DNA of 64,000 bases from G963923955 sp963923955. Lineage in GTDB: Bacteria > Pseudomonadota > Gammaproteobacteria > Eutrophobiales > Eutrophobiaceae. The position numbers were made by a program, and so were the translations under genes. The number at the start of each line of letters is the position of its first letter. Positions within the stretch are counted from its first letter, which is position 1. Positions 16,858-26,264 of the stretch are shown here, piece by piece. Under the pieces are notes generated by a model that did no database searches, was not told the DNA's origin, and saw nothing but the letters and a program-made list of their open reading frames with translations. Location of the stretch: NCBI GenBank assembly GCA_963923955.1, contig OZ000552.1, positions 1,674,001 through 1,738,000 of the forward strand. The letters run 5' to 3'.

Positions 16858-18807
16858 CTATGCCGTTTCAGGGCCACCCACCGAGGGCCTGGTGCCGCTG
16901 TCGTCTTGCTTGTTATCCTTCTCCTGACTACCTTGCGCCTTGCGATCATTCTCCCTGGATTTACCGGCGGTGCTGTCATCATCGTCCCAGCCGGCCGGCG
17001 TCCGCGCCGGCTTGCCGGCCATGATGTCATCGATCTGCTCGGTATCAATGGTCTCATATTTGATCAAGGCATCGGCCATGAGATGCAATTTCTCGATGTT
17101 GTCGGTGAGAATCTTTTCCGAGCGCGCATAGTTCCTGTCGATGATGGCACGCACCTCGCCGTCAATGATATGGGCGGTTTCATCCGACACGGCCTTGTGC
17201 TTCGTCACCGAATGCCCCAGAAAGACCTCGCCGTCATCCTCGCTGTAGGTCAAGGGCCCCAGCTTCTCAGACAAGCCCCATTTCGTCACCATGTTGCGCG
17301 CTAATTGTGTTGCCCGTTCAATATCATTGCTGGCCCCGGTGGTCACATTTTCCTTGCCGAAGATCAGTTCTTCGGCAATGCGGCCGCCGTACAGGCTGGA
17401 AAGCTGGCTCTCCAGCAACTCCTTGCTATAACTCAAGCGATCCGCCTCCGGCAAAAACATGGTCACGCCTAATGCGCGTCCACGCGGGATGATCGTTACC
17501 TTATACACCGGATCATGGGCGGGAACGGAACGGCCAACAATGGCGTGCCCCGCCTCATGGTAGGCGGTCAATTTCTTCTCTTCCTCGCTCATGACCATAG
17601 AGCGTCTCTCCGCGCCCATCATGATCTTGTCCTTGGCGCGCTCAAAGTCATGCATATCCACCAGCTTCTTATCGGCCCGCGCCGCAAACAGGGCGGCTTC
17701 ATTGGCCAGGTTGGCCAGATCCGCGCCGGAAAAACCGGGCGTGCCGCGGGCGATGATATTCGGCTTGACATCATCGGCCAAGGCAACCTTGCGCATGTGT
17801 ACCTTCAGGATCTGCTCGCGCCCGCGTATATCGGGCAACGGCACCACGACCTGGCGATCAAAGCGCCCGGGTCGCAGCAGCGCCGGGTCCAACACATCCG
17901 GGCGATTGGTTGCGGCAATGACGATCACGCCTTCATTGCCTTCAAAGCCGTCCATCTCAACCAGCAGCTGATTTAAGGTCTGCTCGCGTTCATCATGGCC
18001 GCCACCCAGGCCGGCACCGCGATGACGCCCTACGGCATCGATCTCGTCAATGAAGATAATGCAGGGCGCATGCTTCTTCGCCTGTTCAAACATGTCGCGC
18101 ACCCGTGAAGCGCCCACGCCGACGAACATCTCCACAAAGTCCGAGCCGGAAATGGTGAAGAACGGCGCCTTGGCCTCGCCGGCAATGGCCTTTGCCAATA
18201 AGGTCTTGCCGGTCCCCGGTGAGCCCACCATCAGCACCCCGGCGGGGATCTTGCCGCCCAGCTTTTGAAACTTCGCCGGATCGCGCAGAAATTCGACCAA
18301 CTCGCCGACTTCTTCCTTGGCCTCTTCCACGCCGGCGACATCGTTGAAGGTGATCTTGATCTGATCTTCATTCAGCAGGCGCGCCTTGCTCTTGCCGAAT
18401 GACAAAGCGCCGCGGCCGCCGCCGCCCTGCATCTGGCGCATGAAATAGATCCAGATGCCAAGCAACAGCAGGATGGGAAACCATGAAATAAAGGCATGCG
18501 CCCAGAAGGAGGTCTTATTCGGTTCGGTGTTGCTGAAATTGACGTTGTTCTTCTCTAATAAGTCGATCAGCGGGCCGTTATCCGTCTCCGGGCTGTAGGT
18601 AACGAATTTATCCCCGTCGCGGAACTCGCCTGATAAGGTTACGCCATCAAAGATAACCCTTTGCACCCGGCCGGTCTTTATATCCGTCAGAAACTTCGAA
18701 TAGGCGATCTCGTTGGACTGTACACGGACACCAAAATTATTGAACACCATCATTAACACCAGGGCGATGATGATCCAGAGCAGTAGATTTTTTGCCATAT
18801 CGTTCAA
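16858..18807 (-). CDS. ftsH: ATP-dependent zinc metalloprotease FtsH
   Basis: Membrane-anchored AAA+ protease that degrades unfolded membrane proteins and regulators such as LpxC. Two N-terminal transmembrane helices (residues 5-24 and about 103-123) flank a periplasmic domain. Walker A is GSPGTGKT at 195-202, Walker B IIFIDEID near 250, the SRH arginine-finger region follows, and the zinc site is HEAGH at 417-421. The TTG at 18807 has an AGGA 7 nt upstream; the ATG at 18798 (MAKNLLL) matches the usual family start, so either is possible. It is preceded by a hairpin-array element separating it from rlmE. Confidence 0.97.
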   Translation of the reverse strand: MNDMAKNLLLWIIIALVLMMVFNNFGVRVQSNEIAYSKFLTDIKTGRVQRVIFDGVTLSGEFRDGDKFVTYSPETDNGPLIDLLEKNNVNFSNTEPNKTSFWAHAFISWFPILLLLGIWIYFMRQMQGGGGRGALSFGKSKARLLNEDQIKITFNDVAGVEEAKEEVGELVEFLRDPAKFQKLGGKIPAGVLMVGSPGTGKTLLAKAIAGEAKAPFFTISGSDFVEMFVGVGASRVRDMFEQAKKHAPCIIFIDEIDAVGRHRGAGLGGGHDEREQTLNQLLVEMDGFEGNEGVIVIAATNRPDVLDPALLRPGRFDRQVVVPLPDIRGREQILKVHMRKVALADDVKPNIIARGTPGFSGADLANLANEAALFAARADKKLVDMHDFERAKDKIMMGAERRSMVMSEEEKKLTAYHEAGHAIVGRSVPAHDPVYKVTIIPRGRALGVTMFLPEADRLSYSKELLESQLSSLYGGRIAEELIFGKENVTTGASNDIERATQLARNMVTKWGLSEKLGPLTYSEDDGEVFLGHSVTKHKAVSDETAHIIDGEVRAIIDRNYARSEKILTDNIEKLHLMADALIKYETIDTEQIDDIMAGKPARTPAGWDDDDSTAGKSRENDRKAQGSQEKDNKQDDSGTRPSVGGPETA

Positions 18808-18830
18808 CAGCTATTCCTTAATTAACTAAG

Positions 18831-18989
18831 TTTAGGAAACTCTGAACAAGTCCATCCAGGACTTGCCAGAGCACGCAAACTAAAAATGCGATTTTTAGTT
18901 TGCTCACAAATTCAATTACTTGTCATAATTGAATTTGGCGGCACTTCCCTGTACCGCAGGAAGCTCTGATTAAATCAGAGCTCCCTTAA
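18831..18989. repeat. MITE-like element: five tandem hairpins bounded by inverted repeats
   Basis: About 159 bp between rlmE and ftsH. The ends TTTAGGAAACTCTGA (18831-18845) and TCAGAGCTCCCTTAA (18975-18989) are imperfect inverted repeats matching at 12 of 15 positions. Inside are consecutive dyads: CAAGTCC/GGACTTG (18847-18865); GCAAACTAAAAA with its exact complement (18875-18903); an 11-bp A/T-rich stem (18908-18936); CTTCCCTG/CAGGAAG with one bulge (18944-18963); and AGCTCTGAT/ATCAGAGCT (18962-18982). No coding capacity. It looks like a small nonautonomous repeat; in the transcript it would fold as a chain of stem-loops. Confidence 0.65.
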
Positions 18990-19040
18990 CGGTATTTATA
19001 GTGCCTTAAGGTTCCCATTCTACAACGAAACCGCCCACAA

Positions 19041-19655
19041 CTATAGTCCATAGAGCCGTGCCAATACATAGAATTCCCTCGAAGCAGCCCGGGAGGCCCT
19101 GGGCTTGCATGTTATAAGCCTTTGAAATTTCCCGGCAATTTCCTTGCGCACGGCATCTGCTTCGCTGCCCTGGAATAACTTGACCAGGAGGGTGCCTCCG
19201 GGTTTCAGGGCTGCCTGGGCAAAGTCACAGGCCAGCTTGACCAGGTGCATACTTCGGGCCTGATCTGTACTTTTAATACCGCTTAGCTTGGGGGCCATAT
19301 CCGAGATTACAAGGTCTGCCCCTTCCCCTTCAAGCTGCTGCAGACAACGCGCATAGACGGGCGCCTCCCTGACATCGCCCTTGACAAAACTGACGCCCGG
19401 GATTGGCTGCATGAGAAGCACATCGACCGCGACCACACTGCCTGCGGCACCGATGCGCCTGCTGGCATATTGAGACCAGCCGCCGGGCGCACAGCCCAGA
19501 TCAACAACGCGCTGCCCCGTTTTGAACAGACGATGGCGCGCATCGATCTGCGCCAGTTTATATACTGCCCGTGAGCGATAGCGGGCTTGGCGCGCCTGCT
19601 TGACATACGCATCGCGCGCCCGGGTCTTCAACCAGCTCTTGCTGCTTTTAGACAT
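19041..19655 (-). CDS. rlmE: 23S rRNA (uridine-2'-O)-methyltransferase RlmE (FtsJ/RrmJ)
   Basis: Methylates U2552 of 23S rRNA in the 50S subunit. The 204-aa protein has the SAM-binding motif VVDLGCAPGGWSQYA, the catalytic K-D-K-E arrangement typical of FtsJ enzymes (ending VKLFQGSEAD), and the SRAASREFYVLARLYGL C-terminus. The rlmE-ftsH order is highly conserved in proteobacteria and kept here, apart from the repeat element inserted between the two genes. Confidence 0.96.
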   Translation of the reverse strand: MSKSSKSWLKTRARDAYVKQARQARYRSRAVYKLAQIDARHRLFKTGQRVVDLGCAPGGWSQYASRRIGAAGSVVAVDVLLMQPIPGVSFVKGDVREAPVYARCLQQLEGEGADLVISDMAPKLSGIKSTDQARSMHLVKLACDFAQAALKPGGTLLVKLFQGSEADAVRKEIAGKFQRLITCKPRASRAASREFYVLARLYGL

Positions 19656-19699
19656 TCGCGCCGGCCGCGCCCAAATAAAGACGGGGCTGATGTTTATGA

Positions 19700-20176
19700 C
19701 TAGATATACCTAACTTGCAGTATTTCATATTCACGTACCCCGCCGGGGGCCTTGACACTCACTTCATCGCCTTCGCTCTTGCCGATCAGTGCGCGCGCAA
19801 TGGGCGAGCTAATGGAGATGAGGTTTTGTTCTATGTCCGCCTCTTCCTCGCCCACGATCTGATAGCGCACTTCCTCGTCCTTGTCCACATCCAACAGCTC
19901 CACGGTCGCGCCGAACACCACCTTGCCATCGGCATCTAAGCCGGCCACATCAATCACCTCGGCAGTAGCAAGGGCGGACTCCAGGGCCGCAATCCGGCCT
20001 TCGATGAAGCTCTGCTGTTCGCGGGCAGCATGATACTCGGCGTTCTCACTCAGATCACCATGCGCACGGGCCTCGGCAATGGCCTGTATCACCTTGGGGC
20101 GCGCAACCGTCTTTAATTCCGCCAGCTGCTCGCTTAATCTTGCCGCCCCGCTTGCTGTCATGGGTGAACGATTCAT
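19700..20176 (-). CDS. greA: Transcription elongation factor GreA
   Basis: Rescues backtracked RNA polymerase by stimulating transcript cleavage. The start at 20176 gives MNRSPMTASGAARL, aligning with the E. coli N-terminus. It has the coiled-coil stretch EARAHGDLSENAEYHAAREQQ with the acidic tip residues, and the C-terminal FKBP-like domain (QNLISISSPIARALIGKSEGD). The ATG overlaps the carB TGA as ATGA, so greA is translationally coupled to carB. The length, 158 aa, is normal. Confidence 0.96.
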   Translation of the reverse strand: MNRSPMTASGAARLSEQLAELKTVARPKVIQAIAEARAHGDLSENAEYHAAREQQSFIEGRIAALESALATAEVIDVAGLDADGKVVFGATVELLDVDKDEEVRYQIVGEEEADIEQNLISISSPIARALIGKSEGDEVSVKAPGGVREYEILQVRYI

Positions 20177-23100
20177 AGCCCGGCTCCTGTATGTAATTCC
20201 TGCAGGCAATAGACAGATTCATGCTCCTGCCAGTTGAGCGCATGAATGGTCGCGGCTGCCGCCGCCATCGTGGTAGTGTAGAACACCTTGTGCTGCAATG
20301 CCGTGCGCCGGATGGAGGCCGAGTCCGAGAGCGCCTTTTTCCCGTCCGTTGTATTCACGATCAGGGCGATCTCATCGTTCTTGATCATATCCACGATATG
20401 CGGTTGGCCTTCACGCACCTTGTTCACCCGCTGACAGGCAAGGCCACGGGCGAACAGGGCCTGTGCCGTGCCCTCTGTCGCACACAGGGCAAAGCCTTTT
20501 TCATGCAATTGCCTTGCCAGATCGGCAGCGCTCTGCTTGTCGGCATCACGCACGCTGATGAAGGCCAGCCCCGGCTGCGGTATCGCCTCCCCGGCGGCCA
20601 GTTGTCCGCGGGCGAAGGCCTCGCCAAAGCTCCGGCCCAGGCCCATGACCTCACCGGTGGATTTCATCTCCGGCCCAAGTACGGGGTCAACGCCGGGAAA
20701 TTTGATAAAGGGAAAGACGGACTCCTTCACCGAGTAATACTTCGGCATGGCAAGCTGCGTGATGCCCTGCTGCGCAAGGCTCATCCCCACCATGCAATTT
20801 GCGGCAACCCGGGCGAGCGCCACGCCCGTTGCCTTGGACACAAAGGGCACCGTTCTGGATGCGCGCGGATTGACCTCCAGCACATACACGCTTTCTCCCT
20901 GGATGGCAAACTGCGTGTTCATCAGGCCGACCACCTTCAGGGCGCGCACCATCTTTTCTACCTGGCTACCCAACTCATCCTGCACCGCCTGACTGAGACT
21001 GCATGGCGGCAACGAACAGGCGGAATCGCCGGAATGCACACCGGCCTGTTCGATGTGTTCCATGATGCCGCCGATGATGACATGCTCACCATCGGCAATC
21101 GCATCCACATCAACCTCAATGGCCTCATCCAGGAAGCGATCCAGCAACACCGGCGCATCATTGGAGACCGAGACCGCCGCGTTCATATAGCGCCGCAGCT
21201 CGGCCTCATCATAGACAATCTCCATTGCCCGCCCGCCCAGCACATAGGAGGGCCTGACCACTAAAGGATAACCGATCTCCTCCGCCGCCGTGACTGCGGA
21301 TTGGATGTCGCGGGCAGTGCGGTTCGGCGGCTGTTTGAGACCTAGTTCTCGCAAAAGCCTTTGGAAGCGCTCGCGATCTTCGGCCAGATCAATGCAATCC
21401 GGCGTGGTGCCGATAATCGGTGCGCCGGCATCTTGCAAGGCATTGGCCAGTTTCAGCGGCGTCTGCCCGCCGTATTGCACGATGACTCCCTTCGGCTTCT
21501 CAATATCAATGATCTCCATCACATCTTCAAAGGTGAGCGGCTCAAAATACAGGCGATCAGAGGTATCGTAATCGGTGGAGACGGTCTCCGGATTGCAGTT
21601 AATCATAATCGTCTCATAGCCGGCTGTACGCATTGCCAGGGCCGCCTGCACACAGCAATAATCGAACTCGATGCCCTGGCCGATGCGATTCGGCCCGCCG
21701 CCCAGCACAACGATCTTCTCGCGCGCCGTCGGTGCCGCCTCGCATTCTTCTTCATAAGTCGAATACATATACGCCGTGCTGACGGAAAATTCCGCAGCGC
21801 AAGAATCCACGCGCTTAAAAACCGGGCGCAGCCCAAAACCATGTCGCACTTCCCTAAGCGCCGCCTCACTCACGCCAAGCAGCCCGGCCAGGCGGCTATC
21901 GGCAAAGCCCTTGCGCTTTACTGCCAGGAGTTCTGCCTTGCTAAGATCAGCCAGGGCGCGCCCGGCCAAGGCCTGCTCTTCATCTATTAAGTCCTTAATC
22001 TGCGCCAAAAACCAAGGGTCGATCTTACAGGCCGCATGGACATCTGCCATTGTCAGGCCATGACGAAAGGCATCGGCAACGGCAAACAGGCGCTTTGAGC
22101 CGGGTATGTGTAATTGTGTCCTAATCTGCTCAGGCAGCTCTTCATCATCGGCATAGACCTGCTCGCTCAGGCCATCAACGCCAATCTCCAGACCGCGCAA
22201 GGCCTTTTGCAGGGACTCCTGGAAGGTGCGGCCAATGGCCATCACCTCGCCGACGGATTTCATCTGCGTGGTCAGGCGATCCCGGGCCTGGGGGAATTTC
22301 TCAAAGGTAAAGCGCGGGATCTTGGTAACGATGTAGTCAATGGCCGGTTCAAACGAGGCCGGGATGGCCGCGCCGGTGATCTCATTCGCCAGCTCATCCA
22401 AGGTATAGCCCACCGCCAGTTTGGCCGCGACCTTGGCAATCGGGAAGCCCGTTGCCTTGGAGGCCAGGGCGGAAGAGCGCGATACGCGCGGGTTCATTTC
22501 GATAACAATGAGCTCGCCATCTTCCGGGTTCACCGCAAACTGCACATTGGAGCCGCCGGTATCCACGCCGATCTCGCGCAAGACCGCAATGGCGGCATCA
22601 CGCATGCGCTGGTATTCCTTGTCTGTTAGCGTCAGCGCCGGCGCAACAGTAATCGAATCGCCGGTGTGGATGCCCATCGGGTCCAGGTTTTCGATGGCAC
22701 AGACAATAATGCAGTTATCCTTGTTGTCCCTGACCACCTCCATCTCAAATTCCTTCCAGCCCAGCACGGATTGTTCGATCAGGATCTCAGCGCTCGGCGA
22801 GGCCTCAATGCCGCCCATGCAGATGTCAACAAACTCTTCCTTGTTATAGGCGATGCCACCGCCGCTTCCGCCTAAGGTAAAAGAAGGCCGGATGATCAGC
22901 GGAAAGCCGATTGCTGCTTGCGTCGCCCAGGCCTCTTCCATGTCATGCGCCAGACCGGAGCGCGGCATCCTCAAGCCGATCTTCTGCATGGCAGTGCGAA
23001 ATTTCTCTCGATCCTCGGCCTTGTTAATGGCCTCACGCGAGGCACCGATCAGCTCGACGCCATGCCGCGCCAATACGCCTTCCCGGGCCAGGTCCAGGGC

Positions 23101-23394
23101 GCAGTTCAAGGCGGTCTGCCCGCCCATGGTCGGCAACAGGGCATCAGGCTTTTCTTTTGCGATGATCTTTTCCACCAGACGCCAGGTGAGCGGCTCGATA
23201 TAGGTCGCATCCGCCATGTCCGGATCGGTCATGATGGTGGCCGGGTTGGAATTAACCAGCACCACCCGATAGCCCTCCTCGTACAGGGCCTTGCAGGCCT
23301 GGGCACCAGAATAGTCAAACTCACAGGCCTGGCCGATCACGATCGGGCCGGCGCCGATGATCAGGATCGTGTCAATGTCGCTACGCTTGGGCAT
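20173..23394 (-). CDS. carB: Carbamoyl-phosphate synthase large subunit
   Basis: Makes carbamoyl phosphate for pyrimidine and arginine synthesis from ammonia (delivered by CarA), bicarbonate and two ATP. At 1073 aa it is full length. Two homologous ATP-grasp halves are seen, each starting with a GxGPxRIGQGxEFDY-type motif (IIGAGPIVIGQACEFDYSG near residue 12 and VLGGGPNRIGQGIEFDYCC near 560). A C-terminal MGS-like allosteric domain follows. It is preceded by carA with a 3-nt gap and overlaps greA. Confidence 0.97.
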   Translation of the reverse strand: MPKRSDIDTILIIGAGPIVIGQACEFDYSGAQACKALYEEGYRVVLVNSNPATIMTDPDMADATYIEPLTWRLVEKIIAKEKPDALLPTMGGQTALNCALDLAREGVLARHGVELIGASREAINKAEDREKFRTAMQKIGLRMPRSGLAHDMEEAWATQAAIGFPLIIRPSFTLGGSGGGIAYNKEEFVDICMGGIEASPSAEILIEQSVLGWKEFEMEVVRDNKDNCIIVCAIENLDPMGIHTGDSITVAPALTLTDKEYQRMRDAAIAVLREIGVDTGGSNVQFAVNPEDGELIVIEMNPRVSRSSALASKATGFPIAKVAAKLAVGYTLDELANEITGAAIPASFEPAIDYIVTKIPRFTFEKFPQARDRLTTQMKSVGEVMAIGRTFQESLQKALRGLEIGVDGLSEQVYADDEELPEQIRTQLHIPGSKRLFAVADAFRHGLTMADVHAACKIDPWFLAQIKDLIDEEQALAGRALADLSKAELLAVKRKGFADSRLAGLLGVSEAALREVRHGFGLRPVFKRVDSCAAEFSVSTAYMYSTYEEECEAAPTAREKIVVLGGGPNRIGQGIEFDYCCVQAALAMRTAGYETIMINCNPETVSTDYDTSDRLYFEPLTFEDVMEIIDIEKPKGVIVQYGGQTPLKLANALQDAGAPIIGTTPDCIDLAEDRERFQRLLRELGLKQPPNRTARDIQSAVTAAEEIGYPLVVRPSYVLGGRAMEIVYDEAELRRYMNAAVSVSNDAPVLLDRFLDEAIEVDVDAIADGEHVIIGGIMEHIEQAGVHSGDSACSLPPCSLSQAVQDELGSQVEKMVRALKVVGLMNTQFAIQGESVYVLEVNPRASRTVPFVSKATGVALARVAANCMVGMSLAQQGITQLAMPKYYSVKESVFPFIKFPGVDPVLGPEMKSTGEVMGLGRSFGEAFARGQLAAGEAIPQPGLAFISVRDADKQSAADLARQLHEKGFALCATEGTAQALFARGLACQRVNKVREGQPHIVDMIKNDEIALIVNTTDGKKALSDSASIRRTALQHKVFYTTTMAAAAATIHALNWQEHESVYCLQELHTGAGL

Positions 23395-23397
23395 GGC

Positions 23398-24534
23398 CTA
23401 GCTATGTCTTCTCATCAATGCAATAAAATGCGCAAACAAGGGCCGGAGGTCATGCGGCCCGGGGCTCGCCTCCGGGTGCCCCTGAAAGCCAAAGGCGGGA
23501 TGGTGCCGGTGCGTAACGCCTTGCAGGCTGCCATCAAACAGGGAGCGATGCGTGGCCTGGAGTTCCGCCGGCAGACTTTTCTCATCCACGGCAAAGCCGT
23601 GGTTCTGGCTGGTGATCAATACCTGTCCGGTTTTCAGATCCTGCACCGGATGGTTGGCCCCATGATGGCCGAACTTCATCTTCATGCTCTTAGCCCCCAT
23701 CGCCAGAGACAGCAGCTGGTGGCCTAGGCAGATGCCAAAGACCGGAGTGCCGCTTGCTACGATCTCCCTTATGGCGGCAATGGCATACTCACACGGCTGC
23801 GGGTCGCCGGGGCCGTTGGAGAGAAAGACTCCATGCGGCCTCTCTGCCAGCACCGCAGCGGCCGCCGTCTGCGCCGGCACGACCGTTAGACGGCAACCTG
23901 ACTCGGCCAGTATGCGCAGGATGTTCCGCTTCACGCCGAAGTCGTATGCCACAACATGCCAATTTCTCTTCGTTGTATGCTCTGGCTCAGGCAAAGCCGC
24001 AGCCAGCGAGCATGTCCCCTGGCGCCATTCATAGCGCTGTACAGTGCTCACCACCCGAGCCAAATCCGCACCTTCCAAGCCGGGAAAGTCCCGCGCGGCC
24101 TGCACGGCCCGGTCTTTATCCAGATCCTCACCCGCCACGATGCAGCCTCTTTGTGCGCCCTCATCTCGCAGTATGCGGGTTAAGCGCCGCGTATCGATCT
24201 CGGCGATCGCAGGGATGCGATGCTTTTGCAGATAAGTCGGTAATGAAGCCTCAGCACGCCAACTACTCAACTGTTGCGGTAAGTGTCTGATGATCAGGGC
24301 GCGGGCCTGGACCTGGGCGGACTCCTCATCGGCGGTGTTGACGCCCACGTTGCCGATATGCGGCTGGGTGAGCGTTACAATCTGCTGGCAATAAGAAGGA
24401 TCGGTCAGGATTTCCTGATAGCCGGTCATCGCAGTATTGAAGATCACCTCGCCGACAGCCTGGCCTGCCATACCAACAGAGCGGCCCCAAAACAGACTGC
24501 CGTCTTCCAGTGCCAGTAGTGCGGTAGGTGTCAT
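23398..24534 (-). CDS. carA: Carbamoyl-phosphate synthase small subunit (glutaminase)
   Basis: Class I glutamine amidotransferase subunit that feeds ammonia to CarB. The nucleophile motif is FGICLGHQLLSLAMGAK, followed by the HHGANHPV motif and the C-terminal HPEASPGPHD with catalytic His/Glu. I chose the ATG at 24534 (MTPTALLALEDGSLFWGRS), which fits the family N-terminus; the frame is open 40 codons further upstream to 24654, but that part covers the leader with a terminator-like hairpin. It forms the carA-carB-greA operon. Confidence 0.96.
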   Translation of the reverse strand: MTPTALLALEDGSLFWGRSVGMAGQAVGEVIFNTAMTGYQEILTDPSYCQQIVTLTQPHIGNVGVNTADEESAQVQARALIIRHLPQQLSSWRAEASLPTYLQKHRIPAIAEIDTRRLTRILRDEGAQRGCIVAGEDLDKDRAVQAARDFPGLEGADLARVVSTVQRYEWRQGTCSLAAALPEPEHTTKRNWHVVAYDFGVKRNILRILAESGCRLTVVPAQTAAAAVLAERPHGVFLSNGPGDPQPCEYAIAAIREIVASGTPVFGICLGHQLLSLAMGAKSMKMKFGHHGANHPVQDLKTGQVLITSQNHGFAVDEKSLPAELQATHRSLFDGSLQGVTHRHHPAFGFQGHPEASPGPHDLRPLFAHFIALMRRHS

Positions 24535-24574
24535 GGTCTTTGCGGCCTTAGCATTTATCGGTGTTATATTAGAG

Positions 24575-24605
24575 AAAACGGGAGCAACCTTATCGATTAC
24601 TCCCG
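24575..24605 (-). promoter_or_regulatory. Terminator/attenuator-like hairpin in the carA leader
   Basis: On the minus strand, CGGGAG and CTCCCG (24600-24605 and 24579-24584) form a stem with a 15-nt loop, directly followed by a TTTTCTCT run, about 45 nt before the carA ATG. It resembles an intrinsic terminator placed to attenuate the pyrimidine/arginine operon. Inference from geometry. Confidence 0.45.
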
Positions 24606-24681
24606 CCTTGTCAGATTTGGTAGATTGTACGTAAGATACGCAACTTCTGTCCATCCAATATTAACCAGGCAAGAGAAAACC

Positions 24682-25020
24682 ATGGCGGAGATTTATCCTC
24701 TGTGTGATTTTGATGAAGTGCCTGACCCGGGCAGCAGGGATTTCACCATCGAGACAAAGACGCATCCTGTTGACATCTTTATTGTCAGGAAAGGCAGGCA
24801 GATCTACGGCTACCTGAATAGTTGCCCACACCGGCACGTCAACCTGAACTGGAAGCCGAACGAGTTCCATGATCATAGCGGCGAATACTTACAGTGCACC
24901 TTTCATGGCGCCACCTTCCGCATCGAAGACGGTCTTTGTGTGCACGGGCCCTGTGTCAACCAGCGCCTGCGGGCGCTGAAGATCCAAAATGATAACGGGA
25001 AGCTCTGTCTGATCCTTTGA
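24682..25020 (+). CDS. Rieske [2Fe-2S] domain protein
   Basis: A 112-aa soluble protein consisting of a single Rieske domain. Cluster ligands C48-P-H50 and C72-T-F-H75 are present in the usual CxH...CxxH pattern. It has no signal peptide or oxygenase domain, so it resembles the small ferredoxin-like Rieske proteins that pass electrons to oxygenases or reductases; the partner is unknown. The ATG at 24682 was preferred over upstream in-frame codons because the family-like sequence begins there. It is divergent from carA. Confidence 0.85.
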   Translation: MAEIYPLCDFDEVPDPGSRDFTIETKTHPVDIFIVRKGRQIYGYLNSCPHRHVNLNWKPNEFHDHSGEYLQCTFHGATFRIEDGLCVHGPCVNQRLRALKIQNDNGKLCLIL

Positions 25021-25122
25021 GAAAATCCCGGCGTACACATCGCCCCGGAAACGAAAAAAAGAAAAACGGGACATTGACTTGGCTTGGTGAATCATCTAAA
25101 AGCAAATAGTGAGGTGCAAGAC

Positions 25123-25587
25123 ATGATCAAACTCTCCAGGCTGCTCCACCCGACTGACTTCAGCAGCTCATCCAGCCAGGCACAGAATTATGCCTGTGCC
25201 CTGGTTGAACACTTTGCTGCCGAGCTACATCTAATCCATGTTGTCACCGAGCCAACAAGCCTTGCCACGGGGCCTTTGGGCGGCTATCTGCCGGCAAATT
25301 ATTCGGCGGAATTAAAGGAGCATGCTGCAGAAACCCTGGCCGGGCTTCCTGATCGGGCATGGAGCGAGGGCCGATCAATCAAGCGTTGTGTAGTAGAAGG
25401 ATATGCCTTTGTTGAAATCCTGCGTTATGCAAAGGAAAACGACATCGATATGATCGTGATGGGCACCCATGGACACAGCGGCCTGGCGCAGATGCTGTTG
25501 GGCAGTGTTGCTGAGAAGGTGGTGCGCAAGGCACCCTGCCCGGTGTTGACCATACACCCGGAAGATCACAGCTTTGTCATGCCTTGA
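25123..25587 (+). CDS. Universal stress protein (UspA family)
   Basis: A 154-aa single UspA domain. The ATP-binding signature G-2x-G-9x-G-S is complete in the C-terminal part (GTHGHSG ... LLGSVAEKV), followed by RKAPCPVLTIHP. The ATG at 25123 is preceded by GAGGTG at good spacing. It is probably cytosolic and induced by stress or stasis. It is convergent with the peroxiredoxin gene, 29 bp away. Confidence 0.9.
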   Translation: MIKLSRLLHPTDFSSSSSQAQNYACALVEHFAAELHLIHVVTEPTSLATGPLGGYLPANYSAELKEHAAETLAGLPDRAWSEGRSIKRCVVEGYAFVEILRYAKENDIDMIVMGTHGHSGLAQMLLGSVAEKVVRKAPCPVLTIHPEDHSFVMP

Positions 25588-25616
25588 CCAAGCGCTTTTT
25601 AAGAGACGATGCTTCC

Positions 25617-26168
25617 CTAGCGCTGCGTTAAATCTGTCAGATCAGCGATCACCTCGGCGCTGTGTGTGTCCGGATCCACGCGCCGATAGATCTTCGCCAG
25701 CCGGCCCTCCGGGTCAATGATGAAGGTGTGGCGCTTGGCCGTTTTTATCGGCCCTATTGACATCAAGGTGCCATATTTCCCGGTCACTTCTTTGCCGGCG
25801 TCTGACAACAGCGGGAAGGGCAGGCCGTGTTTCTCGGCAAAGCTGGCATGGCTCTCTGTGCTATCCAGACTCACGCCCAGCACCTCGGCATTCAAGGCAC
25901 GGATCTTGAAAATATCATCACGAAAATTGCAGGCCTCCGTAGTACAGCCCGGCGTGCCATTCTTGGGATAAAAGTACAATACCACCCACTTTCCCGCGTA
26001 ATCAGAGAGCTTATGCACGTTGCGATATTGATCGATCAGTTCAAAATCCGGCGCCGCATCGCCTTCTTTCAGCACAACATTCGCCGGGGAAGAAAATGGC
26101 CACATAATCATCATTAGCACTACCGCAAGCCGGATAAAAAGATCCACCCCGCTGTTCATGATAGACAC
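25617..26168 (-). CDS. Exported peroxiredoxin of the BCP/PrxQ type
   Basis: Thiol peroxidase reducing H2O2 and organic peroxides. Peroxidatic C75 in GTPGCTTEAC and resolving C80 give the CxxxxC pattern of bacterioferritin comigratory proteins. The N-terminal hydrophobic stretch (FIRLAVVLMMIMWPFSSPA, residues 11-29) looks like a signal peptide or membrane anchor, implying periplasmic action, which is less common for this family. Length 183 aa. Confidence 0.88.
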   Translation of the reverse strand: MSIMNSGVDLFIRLAVVLMMIMWPFSSPANVVLKEGDAAPDFELIDQYRNVHKLSDYAGKWVVLYFYPKNGTPGCTTEACNFRDDIFKIRALNAEVLGVSLDSTESHASFAEKHGLPFPLLSDAGKEVTGKYGTLMSIGPIKTAKRHTFIIDPEGRLAKIYRRVDPDTHSAEVIADLTDLTQR

Positions 26169-26264
26169 CTCAATTTCATCTATTCGCCTGTTCTAAACTG
26201 AAACTGTGCAGCATGATACCATTAAACCATCAATGCAAGTACCTAACTATCAGGAGAGAGCGCC

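Noticed and set aside
20221..21264. 347-aa plus-strand open frame
   Set aside because: Antisense shadow of carB.
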